From: CALECP01 sp964389925 | Lineage (GTDB): Bacteria > Chloroflexota > Anaerolineae > Promineifilales > Promineifilaceae | Length of the DNA: 64,000 nt | Assembly (NCBI GenBank): GCA_964389925.1 | Contig: CAYMGE010000006.1 | Coordinates: 1 to 64,000, forward strand | Direction of reading: 5' to 3' | In this document: piece by piece, positions 15,575 to 25,362 of the stretch | Numbering within the stretch: position 1 is the stretch's first letter | Layout: each line of letters begins with the position of its first letter | The notes under the pieces: generated by a model | Databases searched by the model: none | Told to the model about the DNA's origin: nothing | The model's input: the letters and a program-made list of their open reading frames with translations, nothing else | Translations under genes and position numbers: made by a program

Positions 15575-16980
15575 CCAGATTTTCCCTGCGTCAACTCATC
15601 TTCCTGAGCTATATCTTGTTGATCATCCCGATCATCGTGCTGTTTGTTCTATTCATGCAAACACTCGTTGTGGCGACTGTTGATGATGCGTTCAACGCCG
15701 CCTATGAGCGGGACACGATTTTGATGGAGGATGTGTTGCTGGGGATGATTGATGAGTTGGGGACTGAGGCGATACGGGAATCGGCCGATCTCAGTGACTT
15801 TCAACAGTTCGCCAACGATATTGAGATCACCGTGATGTTACTCGATGTGGAGGGAAAAACGGTGTTTTTTGACAGTCGGGAGGGGCGGGTGGAACGTTCG
15901 GCCGAACCACGCCCAGATATTCAAAGCATCCTTTTGGACGAAGAGGAATTCCCCTTTGATGAAAATGGTGTCTTGTTCACATCGCTCTTCGCCTACGGCA
16001 GCGCAGAACAGCCACAGATGATCCTGCGGGTCGGCCGTTCAAATGAAACCGCGTTACGCACACGCCAAACGCGCAATCGCCTCTTAATGTCTAGCGCGGT
16101 GATTGTGGGGAGCGCGGTGTTGATCGTGCTTGGCTCATGGATGGCGAATCGCCTGACCGAGCCGCTGCTCCAACTGCGCCACACGGCAAACGCGATGGCG
16201 GCCGGCGCACTCGGCACACGTGCCGACACTCACGCGCCTGTCGAAGTGGCCGCGTTGGCGCACGACTTCAACGAGATGGCAGACGCGATTGAAGGGATGG
16301 TCAAAGAGCAACGCGCCTTTGCCAGCAATGCGGCGCACGAACTCCGCACACCGCTGACGGCGATGCGTTTGCGAACGGGGGCATTGCTCGAAGACGAAAT
16401 CAGCGCAGAAGTAACCCATGAATACGTGCTGGAAATCGACCAAGAGATGCGACGGTTGAGCAATTTGGTTGAGGATTTACACCTGCTAGCGCGTGTTGAC
16501 ACGGACAATCTACAAGTGGCTCGGCAGAGCGTCGATTGTGGGCGTATCATTCGTGCGCTTGAGGCTGAGTTTGCGACGCAGATGAGGCAAAAGAGGTTCA
16601 CATGGTGCGCCGATCTGCCTGAACGATTGCCAGCGGTGTTGGCGGGAATCAATCACATTCAGGTCGTGCTACGCAACTTAATCGAAAACGCGATCAAGTA
16701 TACGCCTGACGGAGGAAAGATCGAGATTAAAGCTAGCGCGACGGAAACAGAGGTTGAGATTGTGATTCAGGATAATGGGGTGGGCATTTCGGCCGAAGAC
16801 CTCCCTCATATTTTCAAACGCTTTTATCGCGCCGACAAATCGCGTAGTCGCAATGTCGCTGGGGTGGGTCTTGGCCTGAGTATGGCGCGTTCGATTGTCG
16901 CATTGTACAACGGCACGATTGTCGTTGAGAGTGAGGGATTGGGAAACGGGACGACCATTACATTGCGATTACCTTTGTGA
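15571..16980 (+). CDS. Membrane sensor histidine kinase (HAMP, HisKA, HATPase)
   Basis: The 469-residue kinase has a first membrane helix at 9-31 and an extracytoplasmic sensor of about 140 residues rich in acidic groups. A second helix at 171-190 is followed by a HAMP domain. The HisKA domain carries phosphoacceptor H256 (SNAAHELRTPL). The ATPase domain has N box LIENAIKYTPDGG (N373), VGISAEDLPHIF and GVGLGLSMA. It is the partner of the overlapping response regulator. The sensor domain has no recognisable family, so the signal is unknown. Confidence 0.93.
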   Translation: MTRFSLRQLIFLSYILLIIPIIVLFVLFMQTLVVATVDDAFNAAYERDTILMEDVLLGMIDELGTEAIRESADLSDFQQFANDIEITVMLLDVEGKTVFFDSREGRVERSAEPRPDIQSILLDEEEFPFDENGVLFTSLFAYGSAEQPQMILRVGRSNETALRTRQTRNRLLMSSAVIVGSAVLIVLGSWMANRLTEPLLQLRHTANAMAAGALGTRADTHAPVEVAALAHDFNEMADAIEGMVKEQRAFASNAAHELRTPLTAMRLRTGALLEDEISAEVTHEYVLEIDQEMRRLSNLVEDLHLLARVDTDNLQVARQSVDCGRIIRALEAEFATQMRQKRFTWCADLPERLPAVLAGINHIQVVLRNLIENAIKYTPDGGKIEIKASATETEVEIVIQDNGVGISAEDLPHIFKRFYRADKSRSRNVAGVGLGLSMARSIVALYNGTIVVESEGLGNGTTITLRLPL

Positions 16981-17089
16981 GCCTTCATTGCCTGCCCATT
17001 AGATTGCAGTTTGGCGTGTGTTTACCGCTCAGGAATGGCAGCTATTTAACTTGCAAAACACAATTGGCGAACGCCGAAGTCAGTTTATA

Positions 17090-19132
17090 CTAGCCTAGAT
17101 TTTTGTGCAGGAATGTGTAGATGTCTGTTGCTTCATCAATGATCTTCGCAGTTGATTTGCCAAATCCGTGCCCTGCTTTGAACTCAAAGCGCAAAAGTAG
17201 CGGATTTTCGCTGTCATCGGCATATTGCAACGCGGCCGCAAATTTGTGGGCGTGCATGGGGACAACACGATCATCTTTATCGGCCGTCAAAATCAATGTC
17301 GGCGGATACACTTCTCCATTCTTGATATTGTGCAATGGTGAATAGGCGATCATAAACGGGTATTGCTCGGACTCCTCAGCGTTGCCGTATTCAGGAATCC
17401 AATAGCGTCCGGCAGTGTATTTATGGTAGCGCAGCATGTCGATAACGGGAACTTGACAGATGACTGCGCCATACAGTTTTGGGCGTTGAATCATGCAAGC
17501 AGCGACGAGCAGACCACCATTGCTCCCGCCCTGAATGGCGAGCTTATTGGTGCTGGTGTAGCCGAAGTTGACGAGAGTTTCGGCCGCGCCAATAAAATCG
17601 TCAAACACATTCTGCTTATTCTCAAGCATCCCTGCCTTGTGCCATGCCTCTCCAAACTCTGAACCGCCACGCAAGACAGCCTGTGCGAATATCCCGCCCA
17701 TCTCCAACCATTGCAAATAAGTGGCTGAAAAACGTGGGGTCAGATTGATCGAAAAGCCACCGTACCCGTATAAAATTGTCGGATGGCTGCCATCGAGATC
17801 AATTCCTTTCTTGAAGGTCACAAACACAGGAACCCGCGTCCCATCTTTTGAACGAGCAAATATCTGTTTTGTCTCGTAATCCTCAATCGAGAAATCAATT
17901 TTTGGTGGTTGCCATGCCGTCAATTCATCACTTGCAAAATCGTAGCGTAACGAGGTAATCGGATAGAGAAAAGAGTAGAAATCGAGGAAAAATTCGCTAT
18001 CGGCCGCTTTCCCTTGTGTCCACAAAACAGTGCCTAACGTTGGCAGTTCGATATTGCCCAACACCTTACCTTCTAGTGAGATGCGCCTGATGTGATGATG
18101 GGCATTATGCAAATAGACAATGACAAACTGACCGTTAATCAGGTTGGCAAATGCAATCGCATCAGTCTGTTCCGCAACAACTTCGCGCCAATTTTCACGA
18201 GCTGGGTTTTCTAGATCAATGGCGACAATCCGTTTGTTAGGGGCATTCAGATCGGTTTGAATATAGAACGTCATTCCGACATTGCCGACAACGCGATATT
18301 CTGCATCTGCTTCGTCAATGAGCGGGATGAGGCCGCTCTCTTGATCGATTGGTCGATAATAAACCCTATTGCGATTGATCGCTCCATACCAAACAGTGCT
18401 AACCAGATACGCCTCATCATCCGTCAACGTCGGCGGAAAATTCCACTCTTTTTCATCGGGTCGTTCATAGACGATCGTATCGTCTGCCTGAGACGTATTT
18501 AGCTTATGCCAAAATAGCTTGTTGTTTGTATTCTTTTCTGCGGCGGGGCGGTCGGCAGGGTCTGTATGTCCGTTATAGAAAAACCCTTCCCCGTTTGGAT
18601 GCCATGCAATGCTTGGAAAGCGAGCAAAGTTCAACGTTTCATCTAAATCTTCTCCTGTCGCAACATTACGAACGCGAATTTTCTGCCAGTCGCTTCCGCC
18701 CTCTGTAATCACGTAGGCGATTTTTGTGCCATCTTTGTTGACGCTCCACGCCATAACTGCCGTCGTTCCGTCTTCGCTAAACGTGTTCGGATCGATAACG
18801 ACTTGGGCTTCGCTATCTAACGTTTGCATTCGGCACAGAAGCGGCTGGTTTTGTAAGCCATCGTTGCGCCAAAAGTAGTAGTAGTCGCCCTTGCGCGATA
18901 GGCTCGAACGTCGTTCATAGTTGAGCAATTCGGTCAGGCGTGAACGGATTTGTTCACGTGCGGGTATCTCGCTGAGATATTGTTGCGTCAGGGTTGACTG
19001 GGTTTGGATGAAGGATTGGGTCTCGGCCGAGTCCGCATCCTCCAACCAACGATAGGGATCAGCAACGGGTGTGCCATGAAAATCTTCGATAATCGAATCG
19101 TCACGGGGTACTTCTGGATAGATGATATTCAT
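17090..19132 (-). CDS. Prolyl oligopeptidase (S9A family)
   Basis: The 680-residue enzyme has the full layout: an N-terminal segment PRDDSIIEDFHGTPVADPYRWLED, a seven-bladed beta-propeller, and an alpha/beta-hydrolase domain. The nucleophile is S537 in GGSNGGLL, the acid lies in DKDDRVVPMHAHK, and the base is H655 in AGHGFGKS. It has no signal peptide and is expected in the cytoplasm, cutting after proline in short peptides. A minus-strand TGCTACAAT ends 6 nt before the ATG, giving a leaderless promoter. Confidence 0.94.
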   Translation of the reverse strand: MNIIYPEVPRDDSIIEDFHGTPVADPYRWLEDADSAETQSFIQTQSTLTQQYLSEIPAREQIRSRLTELLNYERRSSLSRKGDYYYFWRNDGLQNQPLLCRMQTLDSEAQVVIDPNTFSEDGTTAVMAWSVNKDGTKIAYVITEGGSDWQKIRVRNVATGEDLDETLNFARFPSIAWHPNGEGFFYNGHTDPADRPAAEKNTNNKLFWHKLNTSQADDTIVYERPDEKEWNFPPTLTDDEAYLVSTVWYGAINRNRVYYRPIDQESGLIPLIDEADAEYRVVGNVGMTFYIQTDLNAPNKRIVAIDLENPARENWREVVAEQTDAIAFANLINGQFVIVYLHNAHHHIRRISLEGKVLGNIELPTLGTVLWTQGKAADSEFFLDFYSFLYPITSLRYDFASDELTAWQPPKIDFSIEDYETKQIFARSKDGTRVPVFVTFKKGIDLDGSHPTILYGYGGFSINLTPRFSATYLQWLEMGGIFAQAVLRGGSEFGEAWHKAGMLENKQNVFDDFIGAAETLVNFGYTSTNKLAIQGGSNGGLLVAACMIQRPKLYGAVICQVPVIDMLRYHKYTAGRYWIPEYGNAEESEQYPFMIAYSPLHNIKNGEVYPPTLILTADKDDRVVPMHAHKFAAALQYADDSENPLLLRFEFKAGHGFGKSTAKIIDEATDIYTFLHKNLG

Positions 19133-19138
19133 GCGCTG

Positions 19139-19147
19139 ATTGTAGCA
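19139..19147 (-). promoter_or_regulatory. Extended -10 promoter of the prolyl oligopeptidase gene
   Basis: On the minus strand TGCTACAAT ends exactly 6 nt before the ATG at 19132, followed by GCGCATG. It has the same geometry as the DUF4058 promoter. Confidence 0.6.
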
Positions 19148-19208
19148 ACTTCGTGTTAGAAGTTACCTATTCTGCGATGCCCGTAACACGGTCTGCATAG
19201 ACTCAAAG

Positions 19209-20267
19209 CTAGTTTACGTTGACAGCGGTTCCACAAAATTCGCACTCGACTTGGTGCATTCCGCGATAGATTTTGGGCAAGGGTGCTTTGCAGGTCGGGC
19301 AGATTGTAGGCAAATTACTTGTATCAAATTCGGTTGATGACTCTGTTACGTCAATACGTTCCTCTGCAATTTTGCCTGATTTGACATAGGGAAGCAACGT
19401 CTCAGCCCATGCTTCATTGTCACTGTATTTGCGAAAACGCACCGTCACCTTTTCGGGCGCATCTCTGACATCATCAGCAAATGTCAGCATCAGCAAATCT
19501 TTGTCGCCAATCCCGATAAAACCACCTTTATCTTTCGCGGTCATTGAGACAATTGCACCAATCGGAGCTTCCCAGACAACCTCGGTGACCATTTCGCTCT
19601 CGACAGTGATAAAAAAGCGTTTTTTTGTCGCCCTCTTTTCGCGGCGTTCAAAGAGGATGCGTTTGTCGGTGAGGAAGAGAATGCCTTCGCCTTCGTTGCG
19701 GCCGATATTTTCTGCGGGTCGCATCGCCACAGCATGTTCATCGGGGTAGAGATCAAAGGAGGCATCCGTTAGCGCATCGAGCAACTTGGTCGCTTCGCGC
19801 AGCGTCTGTTTGACCTTATTAACCCCATCGCGCACATCGCGCAATGAATCATTGACGCGCTCACTTACACCATCTGCCTCTGTCTCGATTAAGTCGAGTT
19901 TTCGTTCGACATCATCATGCAGGTTAAGCCGCTTTTCTGCCACGCCTAACTGTCGCTCCGCATCACGCACCAGCTTTTTGAGATGGGCATCCGCATCGCG
20001 TATGATTTTTTTCGCCGCACGTTCTTCCAAAATCCAGCGCGAGCGCAACTGTTTTGCCTCTTTTTCCATTGTGGCGGCAAAAACATAACCGCGCTTGCGT
20101 ACAGCCGCAATCTCATCAGATAGTTGTATCACCTCATTTTCTAATGATCTTACCGTTGAGCGTGGGCTAGTTAGCCTAGCTTCGGCCGACAACTTTTTCC
20201 AACGCCGCTCAATTTTCTTATAGGAATCTGCAACAGAAATATCTGTTTTTTGCGTTGATTTGCTCAT
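19209..20267 (-). CDS. Coiled-coil protein with C-terminal zinc ribbon
   Basis: The 352-residue protein has a long N-terminal helical region (about 10-170) with heptad-like charged and leucine pattern (VRDAERQLGVAEKRLNLHDDVERKLDLIETEADGV-type content). A beta-rich PH-like region follows (about 185-295: GILFLTDKRILFERREKRA). A C-terminal zinc ribbon has CPTCKAPLPK ... CEFCGTAV. No catalytic motif is seen. The middle segment resembles bacterial PH/GRAM-like domains. It is preceded by an AGGAG Shine-Dalgarno, so unlike several neighbours it has a leader. Confidence 0.6.
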   Translation of the reverse strand: MSKSTQKTDISVADSYKKIERRWKKLSAEARLTSPRSTVRSLENEVIQLSDEIAAVRKRGYVFAATMEKEAKQLRSRWILEERAAKKIIRDADAHLKKLVRDAERQLGVAEKRLNLHDDVERKLDLIETEADGVSERVNDSLRDVRDGVNKVKQTLREATKLLDALTDASFDLYPDEHAVAMRPAENIGRNEGEGILFLTDKRILFERREKRATKKRFFITVESEMVTEVVWEAPIGAIVSMTAKDKGGFIGIGDKDLLMLTFADDVRDAPEKVTVRFRKYSDNEAWAETLLPYVKSGKIAEERIDVTESSTEFDTSNLPTICPTCKAPLPKIYRGMHQVECEFCGTAVNVN

Positions 20268-20574
20268 TGTAGCTCCTGCTGTTTATATCTTTCTCGTTCA
20301 ATAGTGTTCTACATTACCTGAGTTTTGTGACAGACCTGTATCCGATTCTGTGCCTTTTTGCATAGCGTCAATTGTAATTTGACGCTACCATCTTGATACA
20401 GGCCATTCAATGTATTATAATTTCGTTAGTAGAATTAGTTTGTGCCGTAAGAAGTCATTATGTGCGCGTTCTTTATTATGTATAAAGTGCAAGATGGTAA
20501 TTTGACTTATTACAACAGCTGCACAGAAAGTAGTCAGATCATTTGGCTATCTTAACCAAACGAAAGGAGACAAC
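20268..20574. other. 307-bp divergent intergenic region
   Basis: This region holds the divergent promoters of the coiled-coil gene and the subtilisin-like protease. A perfect 9-bp inverted repeat (TAGCGTCAA, 20363-20371 and 20379-20387, 7-nt loop) is a candidate operator or hairpin. The word GATGGTAATTTGAC at about 20493 echoes part of it. A GAAAGGAG Shine-Dalgarno lies just before the protease ATG. No gene is seen. Confidence 0.5.
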
Positions 20575-23500
20575 ATGCGATCGTTTACATTGCTCTTAGT
20601 ATTAGGGTTATTTTCTCTATTACTGCCAACGCTTTCCAATGCACAATCCGCAAAGGAAACAATTAGTACCGCCCCAAGCCACGAAAACACAACTTATAAA
20701 CGCGCTGCTGACCAGTTCATCATCAAATATACGGAAGGCGCGGCACTTGTGGGCGAAAATGCCCCAAATGGTGCGGCACGACTTGCACAGCTTGAATCCG
20801 TTATAGGGAGCGAGGTGAGCTATTTTCGGCCGATGGCGGGCGGCGCACACGTCATGCGAATCGCTGACAAGTTGCCTGAAGCAGAGCTACAAGCCCTCGC
20901 TGACCAGCTAACCGCGTTGGGTGATGTTGAATATGCAGAGGTAGATGCTTGGATGCAGATTGCCAATGACGGTGCCCCTGTCGTTGTGCAAACAGCAATA
21001 ACAGAGCCAAATGACCCCAACTACTCAAGTCAATGGCACTATAAATATATACCCGGCACCTCTCAAGGGATTAATCTTCCAAATGCTTGGGACATTACAA
21101 CGGGCAGCAGCAGTGTTGTTGTCGCTGTGCTTGACACAGGAATTCGTCCCCATGCTGATATTGCAAGCCGTCTTGTCGGTGGGTACGACATGATTGCAGA
21201 TGCCACAACAGCCAACGATGGGAATGGTCGTGATAGCGATCCTTCCGATCCCGGCGATTGGTGTCCACCCAACTTCCCAACCTCCTCGTGGCATGGGACA
21301 CATGTTGCGGGAACCATCGGCGCATCGACAAACAATGGCATGGGTGTTGCCGGCGTTGACTGGAATGCCAGTCTTTTAACCGTTCGCGTTTTGGGAAAAT
21401 GTGGTGGCTATCTATCAGATATTTCTGATGGTATCTATTGGGCATCTGGGCTTCCCGTGTCGGGCGTTCCAACCAATACAAATCCGGCCGATGTCATCAA
21501 CATGAGTCTCGGAGGCTCTGGTTCATGTGGCTCGACCTATCAAAATGCTATTAATGCGGCAGTCGGAAATGGCTCGGTCATTGTGGTCGCGGCCGGTAAC
21601 AGCAACGCACCAGCAAGCAACTATCGACCAGCCAGTTGCAACAACGTGATCTCTGTCGCCTCATCAACGATTACAGGGGATCGCGCCTACTACAGCAACT
21701 ATGGCTCGGCCGTTGATGTCGCCGCCCCTGGCGGTGAAACGGCTATCAGCAGCGAAGGTGTTCTCTCAACATTAAACACAGGCTCTACCACGCCCGGCAG
21801 CGACTCTTACGCTTGGTATCAAGGCACGAGCATGGCAGCCCCACACGTCGCAGGTGTTGCGAGTCTTATGCGTGCCGTCGATGGCAGCCTAACGCCAGCC
21901 CAAATCGAGCAAACATTGAAGACAACAGCACGTGCTTTCCCATCAGGCAGTGGCTGTAACAGTGCAGGCTGTGGTGCAGGTATTATTGATGCCTTCGACG
22001 CGCTCTCTAGCTTATCGGGCAGTGGGTCAATTCGTGCCACATCTGCTGCAACGGCCGATGGAGCGGGCAACGCCAAGACAATTTTCAAGCCAAACGATGA
22101 CATTCGCTACTATGTGGGGGTTAACAACACAACTGGCTCTGCTCAAGATGCAGACTTTGTTTGGGCAATCACAGGTCCCTGTAGCTACAGTGATGGTTGG
22201 ACAGGCCCCTTAACCGTGCCTGCGGGAACAGCTAGCTTCTACCTACCTCGCACACTCGGTGCCTCCGTTTGTGATGGTACTTACAATGTGGCTGTCAGCG
22301 TGACAGATAGCGAAGGCACAACAAGCCGCTCTACAACCTTCACGGTTGCCAAAAATCTCTATTGCAGTACGACCTCAACAACAATCAACGACAACGCAAC
22401 TGCTACAAACAACATCACCGTCAGTGACTCAGGTAGCATCACAGACCTAAATGTGCTTATCAACGCAGATCACACATGGGTCGGTGACCTAATCTTTACC
22501 TTGAAACACAACGGTACAGATGTGGTCATTTTTGATCGTCCCGGTGTTCCAGCCACTGAGTACGGGTGTGAAGGGGATAACCTAGCAGTTATGTTGGATG
22601 ATGAAGCATCATCACCTGTTGAGGATGCGTGTGATACAGCAAGTACACCGACGATTGAAGGCGGTTACCGCCCCAACAATGCGCTGTCAGGATTTGACTC
22701 GGCCGACATCAACGGCACTTGGACGCTCGAAATTCAAGATGTCGAGTCACCCGATCCCGGTGAGTTAACCCAGTGGTGTATCATCGCTGAAACATCAACC
22801 GCGACGGCACCCGCCGCACCACAAAATGTGAATGCGAGCGATGGGACATATAGCGACCGCGTTCGTGTGACGTGGAATGCTTCGACAAACGCTACATCCT
22901 ACAAAATCTATCGCAACACATCAAATAGTGCCTCTGGGCGCACCCAGATAGGGACGAGCGCAGGAACAAGTTATGACGATCTAACTGCGGCGGCCGATAC
23001 CCTTTACTACTATTGGGTTGTCGCTATGAATTCGGTCGGGAGCAGCGGCTTCAGCAGTTCAGACAGCGGAAAATTGGGCAGCCAGCCTTCTGGGGCAGTT
23101 GTACGCATCAGCCCAACGAGTTCGACTGTCTCCGTCTCGACCTCTGAGTTCTGTGTAGACGTGACGGTGAGTGATGTGACTGAACTTGGCTCATTTGAAT
23201 TTGACCTGAGCTATCCAAAAGATTTGCTGCAAGTCAACAGCATTGAAGAAGGTGCGTTTCTCGGTAGCACCGGTCGCACCACATTCCCAGTCGGCCCAGA
23301 GATAGACAATGCAAACGGAGAAGCTTCGTTTGGCGTAGCATCGCTCGGTTCAGGTGCTGGGCCAAGTGGCAGCGGCATCCTCGCTAAAGTTTGCTTGACT
23401 CCACAAGCTGATGGTAATGCAGACTTAACATTCAACCAAACAAAGCTAACTGATGTTCCGGGAACAACCATTAATCACACGAATGTAGGTGGCAGCGTCA

Positions 23501-24255
23501 CGATCTCTAGCTGCGCTTTAGCCGATGTTGATTGTGATGGGGATGTCGATATTGTTGATATTCAACTTGTGGCAGCACGTTGGAATAGCTCAAGTGGCGA
23601 CGCAAATTACGACGCTGCCTACGATCTTGACAACGACGGTGACATTGACATCGCCGACATTCAAATCGTTGCGGGGCAATGGGGATCAAGTCGAAGCAGC
23701 GACGCAACACAAGGCCAGTTCACATTTGGGCTGTCGCCAAACGCGCTTGAAGCGACAACAGGGGACTCGCTCACCGTTGCGCTGGACGTGACTGACGCGA
23801 TCAACCTTGCTGCATTTGAGACCACACTGCATTTCGACGCTGCACATTGGCAAGTAAATGGTGTAACGTATGGTGATTTCCTCACCAATAGCGGTCAGAC
23901 TCAGTTTGATGTTGCGCCACAAATTGACAACACGCTGGGTACGCTGACATTTGGCGCGGCTACGTTTGGCGATCTTGCCAGTGTGAGCGGCAGCGGGTCA
24001 CTCGCATTTATCGAGTTGACTGCAATAGGTGAAGGCTCTGGCACCCTTTCGCTAATTAATTCGCAGGCAACAACAGCAAACGGTGCGCCACATGCAGTGG
24101 ACACATTTGGTAGCAGCTATCAAGTCTCATCAGAGGCTCCAACTGCGGTTGCACTTTCATCGGCCGAAGCCACCCAATTCGGGCAAGTTCTTCTAATCGT
24201 CAGCGTTCTGCTCCTCGTAGCAGGAACGATGCAGATTGCTTGGAAAAGAAAATAG
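20575..24255 (+). CDS. Secreted subtilisin-like protease with cohesin-dockerin-cohesin block
   Basis: The 1226-residue protein has a signal peptide (1-23) and an I9-like propeptide. Its S8 catalytic domain has D187 (VLDTGI), H240 (HGTHVAG), oxyanion N342 (AAGNS) and S419 (GTSMAAPHVAG). After a beta-sandwich region comes a proprotein-convertase P-domain (about 596-745). Then follow an FN3 domain (about 747-838), a cohesin-like domain (about 840-980), a dockerin (about 981-1040, two Ca loops: DVDCDGDVDIVD and DLDNDGDIDIAD), a second cohesin-like domain (about 1045-1185) and a C-terminal membrane helix with a KRK tail. It should be exported, self-processed and anchored to the outer face of the cell. 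The FN3-to-anchor block is shared almost unchanged with the protease at 25363. Confidence 0.92.
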   Translation: MRSFTLLLVLGLFSLLLPTLSNAQSAKETISTAPSHENTTYKRAADQFIIKYTEGAALVGENAPNGAARLAQLESVIGSEVSYFRPMAGGAHVMRIADKLPEAELQALADQLTALGDVEYAEVDAWMQIANDGAPVVVQTAITEPNDPNYSSQWHYKYIPGTSQGINLPNAWDITTGSSSVVVAVLDTGIRPHADIASRLVGGYDMIADATTANDGNGRDSDPSDPGDWCPPNFPTSSWHGTHVAGTIGASTNNGMGVAGVDWNASLLTVRVLGKCGGYLSDISDGIYWASGLPVSGVPTNTNPADVINMSLGGSGSCGSTYQNAINAAVGNGSVIVVAAGNSNAPASNYRPASCNNVISVASSTITGDRAYYSNYGSAVDVAAPGGETAISSEGVLSTLNTGSTTPGSDSYAWYQGTSMAAPHVAGVASLMRAVDGSLTPAQIEQTLKTTARAFPSGSGCNSAGCGAGIIDAFDALSSLSGSGSIRATSAATADGAGNAKTIFKPNDDIRYYVGVNNTTGSAQDADFVWAITGPCSYSDGWTGPLTVPAGTASFYLPRTLGASVCDGTYNVAVSVTDSEGTTSRSTTFTVAKNLYCSTTSTTINDNATATNNITVSDSGSITDLNVLINADHTWVGDLIFTLKHNGTDVVIFDRPGVPATEYGCEGDNLAVMLDDEASSPVEDACDTASTPTIEGGYRPNNALSGFDSADINGTWTLEIQDVESPDPGELTQWCIIAETSTATAPAAPQNVNASDGTYSDRVRVTWNASTNATSYKIYRNTSNSASGRTQIGTSAGTSYDDLTAAADTLYYYWVVAMNSVGSSGFSSSDSGKLGSQPSGAVVRISPTSSTVSVSTSEFCVDVTVSDVTELGSFEFDLSYPKDLLQVNSIEEGAFLGSTGRTTFPVGPEIDNANGEASFGVASLGSGAGPSGSGILAKVCLTPQADGNADLTFNQTKLTDVPGTTINHTNVGGSVTISSCALADVDCDGDVDIVDIQLVAARWNSSSGDANYDAAYDLDNDGDIDIADIQIVAGQWGSSRSSDATQGQFTFGLSPNALEATTGDSLTVALDVTDAINLAAFETTLHFDAAHWQVNGVTYGDFLTNSGQTQFDVAPQIDNTLGTLTFGAATFGDLASVSGSGSLAFIELTAIGEGSGTLSLINSQATTANGAPHAVDTFGSSYQVSSEAPTAVALSSAEATQFGQVLLIVSVLLLVAGTMQIAWKRK

Positions 24256-24258
24256 TGA

Positions 24259-24289
24259 AAAAAGCCAATCCGTTGAGGGTTGGCTTTTT
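24259..24289. terminator. Rho-independent terminator after the subtilisin gene
   Basis: AAAAAGCCAA (24259-24268) pairs with TTGGCTTTTT (24280-24289), ending in a T run on the plus strand. It lies immediately after the stop codon. Confidence 0.85.
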
Positions 24290-24294
24290 CTACT

Positions 24295-24320
24295 GGGCTA
24301 GTCGGGAGAACGACTAGCCC
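24295..24320. repeat. Perfect inverted repeat downstream of the terminator
   Basis: GGGCTAGTCG and its exact complement flank a 6-nt loop. It follows the terminator within 6 bp and has no T tract, so it may be a processing structure or operator for the next gene. Confidence 0.6.
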
Positions 24321-24407
24321 ATGCCTCCGAAAGACCGTTTTCCAAACTCATACGGGTTGTGTAGTCTCTAAACTCTATGCTTCTGGAAAGTACAATAAGG
24401 AACAGAA

Positions 24408-25277
24408 ATGCGGAAATTTTTCCAAAGTGAGTGTTTCGTTGTGCAGTTAGCTTTATGCGTCCTGATTTTATTGGTCGCATGTGACACAGAACTACCCGCA
24501 AACACACAACCGATACTCACACAGCCAGTTGAACAACTGCCACAAAATGACGACCCCCCTGCGGGTGAAGATGCCAACTTGCCGATTTCGGAAGACGGTC
24601 AAGTGCTTGTGCCGGCCGAATACACCATCTATCAAACGTATCTTGACGTGATTGATGGCAAGCCGAGACGCGCTCAAACGGCCGTTATTGAAGCCACTAT
24701 TGTGCAGCTTGCGCTGAACGAGGTTTGTCCGATGGCGGACGAAGTCTGCCCTGTGCAGCCCTATCCACAACACGCGGGGCTGATTCGTCTTGATAACGTG
24801 ATGCCGGCCGATTCAGATGAGATTGGACAACCAATTGAAGGTCAAGACGATGGTGGCAGCGCAGGGAGCGACCAAAGTGAGCCCAATCAAGGCCAAGATA
24901 TTGCGACTGATGATCGCGTGCCGACTCAACTTGCTGTTGGGCAGGAAACCGAAGTACTCTTCCAATTGACAACCCAGCCTGTGCGTGTCCGTTACCTCCC
25001 AACTAACTTCGACCGAGCAGAGGTCACAACCACCAACAACGATATGGCTGAGGACCCTACGGACACATCGACAAGTGGGGTCGCAGGAAGTGGCAGCAGC
25101 ACGTCTGCTCCGGCACTGGTTGTCGAGGAAGGCGTTCTCACCTTCGCAACGCAAATCGGCTCAGTGTCCACACCCACAGATAAACTTCTGCCCGGTTTAA
25201 CCGTTGGCAGTCGCTTCCGTGCAACTGTCAAATATGATGGTCGTATTTTTGTCGAAGAATACGAACTATTACCGTGA
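24408..25277 (+). CDS. Lipoprotein between the two cohesin-dockerin proteases
   Basis: The 289-residue protein has a lipoprotein signal (LCVLILLVACD, lipobox LVAC with the lipidated Cys near residue 25). A low-complexity acidic region (PAGEDANLPISEDGQ) follows. Then come a beta-rich domain starting EYTIYQTYLDVIDGKPR and a second Asp/Ser/Gly-rich linker (about 145-165, GQDDGGSAGSDQSEP). It lacks a recognised family. Lying between two proteases that share anchoring modules, it may act with them at the cell surface, for example as an inhibitor, chaperone or docking partner. That is inference from position only. A TACAAT -10-like box lies 12 nt before the ATG, with AAGGA as possible Shine-Dalgarno. 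Confidence 0.6.
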   Translation: MRKFFQSECFVVQLALCVLILLVACDTELPANTQPILTQPVEQLPQNDDPPAGEDANLPISEDGQVLVPAEYTIYQTYLDVIDGKPRRAQTAVIEATIVQLALNEVCPMADEVCPVQPYPQHAGLIRLDNVMPADSDEIGQPIEGQDDGGSAGSDQSEPNQGQDIATDDRVPTQLAVGQETEVLFQLTTQPVRVRYLPTNFDRAEVTTTNNDMAEDPTDTSTSGVAGSGSSTSAPALVVEEGVLTFATQIGSVSTPTDKLLPGLTVGSRFRATVKYDGRIFVEEYELLP

Positions 25278-25362
25278 TTTTTGTCTTATCGAATTTCAGT
25301 GTGAAAGTATAAGCAAACTTTCGCACGCACTGACGAGAATGAATATAAGGAGATTAAAACAA

